From: JAJYKN01 sp045403145
GTDB lineage: Bacteria; Nitrospirota; UBA9217
Direction: 5' to 3'
Assembly (NCBI GenBank): GCA_045403145.1
Contig: JAXIPA010000149.1
Span: forward strand, 1-11,755
DNA: 11,755 nt
Position 1 is the first letter of the stretch; every line of letters begins with the position of its first letter. The translations under genes and the position numbers were made by a program. Below the pieces are notes generated by a model. It was not told the origin of the DNA. It saw only the letters and a program-made list of their open reading frames with translations, and did not search any database. Shown piece after piece: positions 7,206 through 11,755 of this stretch.

Positions 7206-7210
7206 CTCCT
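7206..7210 (-). promoter_or_regulatory. Shine-Dalgarno for the metal-binding protein gene, overlapping the repeat end
   Basis: The minus strand reads GGGTTAGGAGAATAAAAAATG. AGGAG lies 8 nt before the ATG at 7197. Its first bases belong to the TTAG end of repeat copy B. Confidence 0.75.
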
Positions 7211-7380
7211 AACCCGGACAAGCCGGAAAGCGGATTAGCCACAGAGGTCACCGAGAACGCAGAGAAAAACGAAAACTGGTACAGATTCTTAGACCACTTT
7301 CAAGCCTTTCTCTGTGCCCTCTGTGTGCTCTGTGGCAAAAATATTCTTGCCATTTTGCGCAGAATTTGACTTCTTAGCTA
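7208..7380. repeat. Intercistronic CACAGAG-type inverted-repeat element, copy B
   Basis: Homologous to copy A over its whole length. It has a CTAACCCGGACAAGCCGG end, left arm of CACAGAG-like units (7239-7264), a spacer sharing AACGAAAA and AAGCCTT with copy A, right arm of CTCTGTG units (7309-7335), AAAAATATTCTTGCC (from 7337, identical to copy A for 21 bases) and the end TTCTTAGCTA. On the minus strand it starts at the base after the outer-membrane gene stop (7381-7383) and ends at the Shine-Dalgarno of the binding-protein gene. Confidence 0.85.
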
Positions 7381-8715
7381 CTAAAACGCATGGGCGGCGT
7401 GGGCGCCGATCCCGAAAATGAACTGCGCGATCACTTCGTTGTTTTCACGGCCGCCCGGCGCCGAGCGGTCATTGGTGTACTGGAGCCGGATGCGGCTGAA
7501 CTCGCTGGGGTTGAACTCGAGGCTGCCCGTTGTACGCGAGGGGTTATCGCCTGACTCCCGCTCCACGCCCGCGCGTTTGAAGGAATCATTAAAAAGGTCC
7601 AGCATTTCCCAGCGCGCGCCGACCCCCCAGCGGTATATCCGATAGATCGCCTGGACGTAGATTCCGTCCTGCCTGCGCTCCAGGGAGTCAACAGCCTCCG
7701 TCGCCTGGTCCGTCGCGTCTCCGGTCTGGACCAGGTGGAGATATTCACTCTGGAGCGTCAAACTTTTCCGGCTCGTAGGCTTCCATTTCCAGACCAATTC
7801 CATCCCGTAGAGGGCGCTCTTCCCGGTTGCGTCCGTGTCCGGAAGGATGCTGGTGCTGCTGGTTTTGCCGAATAGTACCGAGGGGCCGAAATAAAGGGTC
7901 GAATTATCACTCGTGTCGAAGGAACTCTTCACGAAGAACGAGAAGGCGTGCGGCCCTTCCTGAGCGTCCGCTCCGAACAGGAGGTCATTGTTTCCCTGCA
8001 TCACCTCCGCCCCTATGAGCGTATACACCGGGAGGTCGGGAAGCCAGGTCAATTGCGCTCCTGTTTCGCCGCCAAGGCCCTCATCGCCGAGAAACGCACG
8101 ATAGGGAAGCGCGATATCGGCAAAGTCCCAGGCATGGGGATGCTGGGCATCCAGCCTGCTGAAGTTGCTCTTGAACTTGCCGCCCTTGATCTGCCATCCC
8201 GCGGGAAGGGCCGTGGTCACCACGTAGGCTTCTTCCAATTCAGCGCCATCAGCGGTGACGGGAATGGCCGTGTAGAAGTTGAAATAGGGGTCCACCGGAG
8301 CAAAAATGAACAATTCCGCTGAATCCACAGTGAAACCGTAACGCCGTTCCAACTCGTTTGTTGTAAAGAAGGGAATTCCCCGTTCTTCCAGCTCGGCGTT
8401 ATCGAGATTCGATCCATAGACAAAGGAGTCGAGGATCACGGAGATGTTGGGGTTGGTTAGGGCACTGCCGCCGAACAGACCGCTGGCACCCGGTGAAGGG
8501 GCCGCGCTTCCAGCCGTTTGCGACGCGGGCCGGCTTGCGATGTCACGGCTGAGCGCATCGATGGTCTTTTGCTGCTCTTCGAGCCGAGTTCCCTGTTTTT
8601 TCAAAGTATCTTCAAGCGTGTTCAGCCGATCCGCAGGGTCCTGGGCAAAGGCTGTGGCGGTAAAGAGAGCGAATACGAGCGTGAATATAGCGCAAAAAGA
8701 GCTCATTCTTTTCAT
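7381..8715 (-). CDS. Outer-membrane beta-barrel protein, probable metal-linked porin
   Basis: A 444-residue exported protein: signal peptide with likely cleavage after AFA (22-24); a predicted coiled coil of heptad-like Leu spacing (about 28-60, DRLNTLEDTLKKQ and on); a Ser/Pro/Ala/Gly linker (61-88); then a long stretch of alternating hydrophobic and aromatic residues typical of an outer-membrane barrel. It ends in Phe, as the barrel-assembly signal needs, in the sequence GAHAAHAF with two His. There is no TonB box or plug domain that I can see, so it resembles a porin with a periplasmic trimerising coiled coil rather than a TonB receptor. Placed directly before a ZnuA-like gene and after a His-rich exported protein, it is likely to admit zinc or a zinc complex, which is an inference. 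The ATG at 8715 has GGAGGAG at 8718-8724. A TTG at 8760 in frame is less likely. Confidence 0.8.
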   Translation of the reverse strand: MKRMSSFCAIFTLVFALFTATAFAQDPADRLNTLEDTLKKQGTRLEEQQKTIDALSRDIASRPASQTAGSAAPSPGASGLFGGSALTNPNISVILDSFVYGSNLDNAELEERGIPFFTTNELERRYGFTVDSAELFIFAPVDPYFNFYTAIPVTADGAELEEAYVVTTALPAGWQIKGGKFKSNFSRLDAQHPHAWDFADIALPYRAFLGDEGLGGETGAQLTWLPDLPVYTLIGAEVMQGNNDLLFGADAQEGPHAFSFFVKSSFDTSDNSTLYFGPSVLFGKTSSTSILPDTDATGKSALYGMELVWKWKPTSRKSLTLQSEYLHLVQTGDATDQATEAVDSLERRQDGIYVQAIYRIYRWGVGARWEMLDLFNDSFKRAGVERESGDNPSRTTGSLEFNPSEFSRIRLQYTNDRSAPGGRENNEVIAQFIFGIGAHAAHAF

Positions 8716-8717
8716 AA

Positions 8718-8724
8718 CTCCTCC
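8718..8724 (-). promoter_or_regulatory. Shine-Dalgarno for the outer-membrane protein gene
   Basis: The minus strand reads CATGGAGGAGTTATG, a strong purine-rich site immediately before the ATG at 8715. It decides the start ahead of the signal peptide. Confidence 0.75.
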
Positions 8725-8760
8725 ATGCAGAGAATCATCGGTGAATCCCGCGACTTGCAA

Positions 8761-8781
8761 TCCCCCGGCTCCTGCGGGGGG
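8761..8781. repeat. GC-rich hairpin 1 in the leader
   Basis: The plus strand CCCCCGGCTCCTGCGGGGG can fold with arms CCCCCG/CGGGGG. It shares CCGGCTCCTGC with hairpin 2 at an offset of exactly 60 bases, so the two look like copies of one unit. Confidence 0.6.
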
Positions 8782-8816
8782 TTCGCGCGTAATCCGTGGG
8801 AGGTCGCGTTATTAAA

Positions 8817-8848
8817 GGGAGCCTCCGGCTCCTGCCGGAGGGGGCTCC
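8817..8848 (-). terminator. GC-rich hairpin 2, possible terminator or attenuator
   Basis: The minus strand has GGAGCC, then CCTCCGGC-AGGA-GCCGGAGG, then GGCTCC: a perfect 8-bp inner stem with a 4-nt loop plus an outer GGAGC/GCTCC stem. It is followed by CCTTTAATAACG, a weak T-tract. It lies between the His-rich gene and the outer-membrane gene, so it could end transcription from the former or attenuate the latter. A repeat without either role is also possible. Confidence 0.4.
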
Positions 8849-8970
8849 ACTAGGATTAAGCGTGGATTCGGTACAGGTCGAACGCGCGGCACAGCAGGTC
8901 ATCAGGCAGCGGAACTGACTTCAGCGTGCGAGTTTTTCACGAGACCTATAGGGAATATGATTTGGAGAAT

Positions 8971-9261
8971 TTATGCCGGCGGAGCGCGGGTGTTCAGGGA
9001 AAGGGATACGGGATTGGCGGCAAAAACCTGAGAGGGGGCGACTAATGTTGTTTTTAGGAAGCAGGGGACACCGTCAAAAGAAATTGTGGATTGGCCGGTT
9101 GCGTGCTGATGATTGCTTACTATACAGAGGGAGCAGTCGTGGTGGTCGGCTTCGTCAAGATGGAGATGGGGCGCTGCCGCGAGCGAGGAAAGGAGGAGCA
9201 GCGCTGTTATGATGATAGCGGGGATTCGCAAGCCTCGGCTGGTGGCGGTTAACGCGATCAT
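8971..9261 (-). CDS. Small exported His/Cys-rich protein (DUF2946-like)
   Basis: A 96-residue protein with an N-terminal hydrophobic segment (about 13-30, likely signal or anchor) followed by a metal-binding-looking cluster: PHLHLDEADHHDCSLC at 31-46 with His32, 34, 40, 41, Cys43 and Cys46, then NHQH at 50-53. A third Cys is at 67. The pattern (hydrophobic leader, H-x-H, HH-x-C-x2-C) resembles small DUF2946-type proteins often encoded beside metal transporters. Function is not established. A periplasmic zinc or copper chaperone or sensor is a reasonable guess from position, next to an outer-membrane barrel and a ZnuA-like gene. The only ATG in frame is at 9261 and has no Shine-Dalgarno. An in-frame TAA lies a few codons upstream, so it cannot start earlier. 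Confidence 0.72.
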   Translation of the reverse strand: MIALTATSRGLRIPAIIITALLLLSSLAAAPHLHLDEADHHDCSLCIVSNHQHATGQSTISFDGVPCFLKTTLVAPSQVFAANPVSLSLNTRAPPA

Positions 9262-9267
9262 GATGTC

Positions 9268-9296
9268 ACATTAATTGATGCTGCCGACATTGTCAA
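9268..9296 (-). promoter_or_regulatory. Candidate promoter for the His-rich gene (TTGACA -35)
   Basis: The minus strand has a perfect TTGACA at 9291-9296, a 17-bp spacer, then TAATGT at 9268-9273, a poor -10. Transcription would start about at the ATG (9261), giving a leaderless message, in line with the missing Shine-Dalgarno. I looked for a Zur-type palindrome here and found none convincing. Confidence 0.4.
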
Positions 9297-9332
9297 GGAC
9301 TTGTTTTGTCCGCGTCATGCACGGACCGTTCG

Positions 9333-9382
9333 CCGGGGCTTCGCAGCGACGGGGTGAAGAGCGGTGGGACGTGAAGCCCCGG
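9333..9382 (-). terminator. Stem-loop directly after the GH1 gene
   Basis: CCGGGGCTTC at 9333-9342 and GAAGCCCCGG at 9373-9382 are perfect 10-bp inverted copies around a 30-nt loop, starting at the base after the GH1 stop codon. There is no T-tract downstream on the minus strand, so it is not a standard intrinsic terminator. It may protect the 3' end of the message or assist termination. Confidence 0.5.
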
Positions 9383-10633
9383 TCACAGCCGGGAACGGCT
9401 CTGGATGAGGTAGGCGTAGTAGGTCGCGGCGCTGGTGGGGCTGCGTTTGAGCGTCTTGAAATCGACGCGGTAGAGGCCGAACCGGGCGTCGAGCCCCTGG
9501 AGCCACTCGTAATTGTCGATCAGGGTCCAGTAGAAATACCCCCGCACATCGAGTCCCTCTTTGAGGCATTGTTCGACCACGTCCACGTGCCGCTTCATAT
9601 ACTTCACCTTTTCCTCGGAGTCATGCGTGGCGATGCCGTTTTCAGTGATGATGAGCGGCAGGTCGAGCCGTGACGCGTACCGCAGGACCTTGGCCAAACC
9701 GCGCGGATGGATTTCCCACCCGATATTGGTAAGGCCGTGGCCGTCAATGTCCAGGTGCCTCAGTTCCACGCCCATCTTTTTGAAGGGATTGAAGCGGAGG
9801 TGGATGCGGGTATAGTAATTCACGCCGAAAAAGTCGAGCTTGTCTCTGATCGGGACCTCGATCTCCACGGGCCGGGAAAAAGGAAACTTGACGATGAAGA
9901 CCCCTGTCCGGAAGGCATTGATGATCGAATGGTTGTAAAAATAGTTCGCCGATTTTTTCAGGAGGCGGTCGAGGGGGTTCCATTTTTTCCAGGGGGCGAA
10001 CACGGACATGTTGTGTGCGACGCTGACCTGCGCGTCGGGGACGTAGCGATGGATGATGTCGTAGGCCTTGCCGTGCGAGGTGAAGATGTTCTTGAGCGCG
10101 ACGAGGGAGCGGGGAACGTCCCGGAGCCCGGGGGGCGTGCACCCGTCAAGATATCCGCCGATCAGGATGACGTAGGGCTCGTTGAAGGTTATCCAGTAGC
10201 GCACGTCCTTGAGCGTAGCGGCCATCATCTCCGTGTAGCGGAGGAACTTTTCGATAGACGCAGTCCGGTGCCAGGGGTATCTCTCGATGAACCAGCGGGG
10301 GTGGGTGAAGTGGTGGAGCGTTACCATGGGCTCGATGGCATAGCTCCGCAGGATGTCGATGATTTCCTGGTAATGGGCGATGGCCTCCTCGTCCCAGGTG
10401 TCGGGCCTCGGCTGGATCCTGCTCCATTCGAGGGAGAAACGGTAGGCGTTGACGCCCAGCTCCTTCAGGAGCTTGAGGTCCTCCCGGAACAGGGCGTAAT
10501 GGTCCGTGATCCGCGGAATATCGGCCAACACGGGGTCCCAGGTAGTCCAGTCCGCATGAGGAGAGCCTTCAAGCTGAAAGGCCGACGTCGCAACGCCCCA
10601 CTGGAAATCATCGGGAAAGATTTTTGGCTTCAT
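9383..10633 (-). CDS. Glycoside hydrolase family 1 (beta-glucosidase-like)
   Basis: The 416-residue product is a full GH1 (beta/alpha)8-barrel enzyme, a little shorter than the usual 440-470. Landmarks, numbered from the chosen start: FQWGVATSAFQLEG at about 10-23; FSLEWSRIQP at 66-75; HHFTHPRW at 107-114; TFNEP at 149-153 with acid/base Glu152; NYYTR near 272-276; ITENG at 329-333 with nucleophile Glu331; and WTLIDNYEWLQGL near the end. Both catalytic Glu residues are present, so it should be an active retaining beta-glycosidase (glucose, galactose or related beta-linked sugars). There is no signal peptide, so it is probably cytoplasmic. The ATG at 10633 is preferred because AGGA lies at 10638-10641. 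An ATG at 10645 is possible but has no ribosome site. It follows the 34-residue membrane protein gene by 23 bp. Confidence 0.9.
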   Translation of the reverse strand: MKPKIFPDDFQWGVATSAFQLEGSPHADWTTWDPVLADIPRITDHYALFREDLKLLKELGVNAYRFSLEWSRIQPRPDTWDEEAIAHYQEIIDILRSYAIEPMVTLHHFTHPRWFIERYPWHRTASIEKFLRYTEMMAATLKDVRYWITFNEPYVILIGGYLDGCTPPGLRDVPRSLVALKNIFTSHGKAYDIIHRYVPDAQVSVAHNMSVFAPWKKWNPLDRLLKKSANYFYNHSIINAFRTGVFIVKFPFSRPVEIEVPIRDKLDFFGVNYYTRIHLRFNPFKKMGVELRHLDIDGHGLTNIGWEIHPRGLAKVLRYASRLDLPLIITENGIATHDSEEKVKYMKRHVDVVEQCLKEGLDVRGYFYWTLIDNYEWLQGLDARFGLYRVDFKTLKRSPTSAATYYAYLIQSRSRL

Positions 10634-10656
10634 TCGTTCCTGCATGGTGTCATCGA

Positions 10657-10761
10657 TTACTGCCAGTAGACGATTATGAGCAGGAGCACCGCCGATATCG
10701 TCGCGAACAGGATAACATTTTCAAGCGTTCCGAACCTTGGCTTATCTTTGCTGTGTTCCAT
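10657..10761 (-). CDS. 34-residue single-span membrane protein
   Basis: A short frame easily missed: MEHSKDKPRFGTLEN, then a hydrophobic segment (about residues 16-32, VILFATISAVLLLIIVY), ending WQ. The charged N-terminus followed by one helix suggests an N-in membrane miniprotein, perhaps a subunit or regulator of a larger complex. Support for translation is a strong GGGAGG at 10770-10775 with an 8-nt spacer, and a start codon lying inside the last codons of the PsiE-like gene (20-bp overlap, different frame), typical of translational coupling. It ends 23 bp before the GH1 gene. I do not recognise a family. Confidence 0.7.
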   Translation of the reverse strand: MEHSKDKPRFGTLENVILFATISAVLLLIIVYWQ

Positions 10762-11179
10762 ATTGTGCGCCTCCCGTGTCCGTGCATTTTTCCGGTGAAA
10801 AAACGACCGCCAGCGTCCTGATGCCGCCGATCACCAGGATCAGGACCGCAAGAGCAAGGATCATTCCCGTCTCCAGGCTGTGCTGGTACAGCCCGATCAT
10901 GATCTCGCGGAGAACGAAGACCAGCGCCGCGTCGGTGATGAAGGTTATCTTGAGCCGGTGAACGGCAAAGTATTCGATGACGCTCCGCAGCAGTTCGATC
11001 ACGATGAACATCGACAGAATGTTGGTCACCATGATGTCGAAAGCCGCCGCGATGGTCTGGCTTCCGAAAACAGTGCGCAGGTCGAGAACGACCCGCGCGA
11101 TGCCCATCAACAGGGCGAAGATCACGAGCGGGATCATGAATTTGATCATGATGTCGACGATTCTAATGAAGTATTTCAT
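10742..11179 (-). CDS. PsiE-like (phosphate-starvation-inducible family) membrane protein
   Basis: A 145-residue inner-membrane protein with four predicted helices (about 11-30, 44-68, 78-98, 104-128) and the pattern of the PsiE family: a LRSVIEYFAVHRLKITFI stretch joining helices 2 and 3, and ALVFVLREIMIGLY with conserved Arg-Glu in helix 3. In E. coli psiE responds to phosphate starvation and to cAMP, but the molecular role of the family is unknown. The length fits the family (about 135-150). The ATG at 11179 has an AAGGG-like site only 3 nt away, which is weak. The next Met (11149) has none. The last codons overlap the start of the 34-residue gene. Confidence 0.78.
   Translation of the reverse strand: MKYFIRIVDIMIKFMIPLVIFALLMGIARVVLDLRTVFGSQTIAAAFDIMVTNILSMFIVIELLRSVIEYFAVHRLKITFITDAALVFVLREIMIGLYQHSLETGMILALAVLILVIGGIRTLAVVFSPEKCTDTGGAQYGTQQR
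10770..10775 (-). promoter_or_regulatory. Shine-Dalgarno for the 34-residue membrane protein
   Basis: The minus strand reads CACGGGAGGCGCACAATATG. GGGAGG sits 8 nt before the ATG at 10761, inside the 3' end of the PsiE-like gene. It is stronger than the ribosome sites of both neighbouring genes. Confidence 0.7.
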
Positions 11180-11272
11180 GATCCCTTGCCCGGCGCGTCG
11201 TTGATGGAAGATCGGAAACCCCGCCGCCCGTGCTGCTCGTGAGTTTTTATGTTCTCATACTGTTAAAGGGCT
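11180..11272. other. Short intergenic gap
   Basis: 93 bp between the partial gene at the right end and the PsiE-like gene. I see no clear promoter pair, hairpin with T-tract or repeat. Confidence 0.4.
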
Positions 11273-11755
11273 CTATTCCATGTCCGTGACGACGGCAAAA
11301 TCGTCATCGTAGTTGATGACCGCCCATGCGGTTTTCGTCATGGGATCGACGCCGTACGTGCCCAGTTCATAGCCAGGCATCCAGGCCCCCTTGACGAATT
11401 TTTTTGCGCCGCCGAAATTCTTGTCCACGGCTTTGATCCATTTGCCGTCAACATCTTTTGTGGCAAGGCGGAAGCCGCCGTTTCCGAGGTGCAAACCGGC
11501 GAATCTCTCGTCGCTATAGGTCATTGAGAGCGTGTAAACATCGCTTTCCTTACTTTCGGCAGAATTGGGCAAAAGGCCTATGAGGTCGAGGCCGCGGTTT
11601 GGATCATCCCAGAAGCTCAGGTTGTCGGCCATGCCCCAGAGACTGAGGACATTGCTCGCGACGTTATCCTGCGCCGGGGAACCGGACCAGCCGGTATTTA
11701 CGGTTTTTGTCAGGGGGCGGCTGAGGTAGTCGGTTTCCGTGTTCCCGTTCGTTCC
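11273..11755 (-). CDS. C-terminal 160 residues of an unrecognised protein, cut by the window edge
   Basis: The frame is open from the window end (GTNGNTETDYLS...) to the TAG at 11273-11275, 160 codons without a start needed, so the true start lies beyond 11755. An internal ATG at 11632 has no ribosome site and is probably not the start. The sequence is rich in Gly, Asp, Asn and aromatic residues with few Cys and no membrane helix, as in secreted or periplasmic beta-rich domains. Segments such as LGNGGFRLATKD, GGAKKFVKGAW, LGTYGVDPMTKTAWAVINYD and the end DFAVVTDME look like beta-strand repeats of an extracellular domain. I cannot name the family. Confidence 0.7.
   Translation of the reverse strand, partial: GTNGNTETDYLSRPLTKTVNTGWSGSPAQDNVASNVLSLWGMADNLSFWDDPNRGLDLIGLLPNSAESKESDVYTLSMTYSDERFAGLHLGNGGFRLATKDVDGKWIKAVDKNFGGAKKFVKGAWMPGYELGTYGVDPMTKTAWAVINYDDDFAVVTDME

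Larger units (their letters stand above)
8716..8970 (-). promoter_or_regulatory. 255-bp leader region ahead of the outer-membrane protein gene
   Basis: No gene is supported here. It holds two GC-rich hairpins (8761-8781 and 8817-8848) and, further upstream, a 26-codon open stretch on the minus strand (stop at 8856-8858, no ATG) with protein-like composition (for example PLPDDLLCRAFDLYRIHA), which may be a gene remnant or part of a repeat. I see no match to the cobalamin or other riboswitch consensus sequences I know. A promoter for the outer-membrane gene may lie here but no clear -35/-10 pair stands out. Confidence 0.4.

Noticed and set aside
8716..8970. Cobalamin or other known riboswitch before the outer-membrane gene
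   Set aside because: I could not find the conserved B12-box or other core motifs I know; the hairpins are explained as well by a repeat or attenuator.
8716..8970. tRNA or small stable RNA in the gap
   Set aside because: No acceptor stem plus T-loop combination could be assembled on either strand.
9262..9300. Zur operator upstream of the His-rich gene
   Set aside because: AT-rich stretch with partial direct repeats, but no convincing palindrome of the Zur or Fur type.
9707..10669. Plus-strand open frame (320 codons) opposite the GH1 gene
   Set aside because: Antisense shadow of a gene with all GH1 catalytic motifs; its composition (Asp, Gly, Val, Pro rich) is typical of antisense translation.

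Overview
The window looks like a piece of a chromosome from an uncultured, moderately GC-rich Gram-negative bacterium, of the Nitrospirota / Desulfobacterota kind. The reasons are an outer-membrane barrel protein, periplasmic signal peptides, an OlsF-like ornithine-lipid synthase, and several families of palindromic repeats lying between genes, including the CACAGAG type. This placement is an inference from gene content and style, not a taxonomic match. Every gene I can support lies on the minus strand, so transcription runs from the right end (11755) to the left end (1). I see no tRNA, rRNA, CRISPR array, transposase or phage gene.

Reading in the direction of transcription: (1) 11755-11273 is the C-terminal part of an unrecognised protein that starts outside the window. 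(2) 11179-9383 is a compact three-gene unit: a PsiE-like membrane protein, a 34-residue single-span membrane protein whose start overlaps the end of the PsiE-like gene, and a GH1 beta-glycosidase followed by a perfect 10-bp stem-loop. (3) 9261-4411 is a metal homeostasis block, probably zinc: a small exported His/Cys-rich protein, an outer-membrane barrel with a His-containing C-terminus, a ZnuA-type binding protein, a ZnuB-type permease and a cation diffusion facilitator. No ATPase subunit is encoded here, so the importer must borrow one. (4) 4282-58 holds a PHP-domain hydrolase, a GT21/HpnI-like lipid glycosyltransferase and a two-domain acyltransferase of OlsF type. The last two suggest membrane-lipid modification, plausibly phosphorus-free aminolipids or glycolipids.

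The most unusual aspect is the spaces between genes. Four of the gaps between same-strand genes (1990-2171, 3405-3589, 6186-6315, 7198-7380) are largely filled by palindromic repeats of three families. Two of them (3414-3589 and 7208-7380) are copies of the same element of about 175 bp, and each runs almost exactly from the stop codon of the upstream gene to the Shine-Dalgarno of the downstream gene. A partial copy of the same family at 58-120 has become the last codons of the acyltransferase gene. The longest gene-free stretch, 8716-8970, is a leader with two GC-rich hairpins ahead of the outer-membrane protein gene. No gap exceeds 300 bases.
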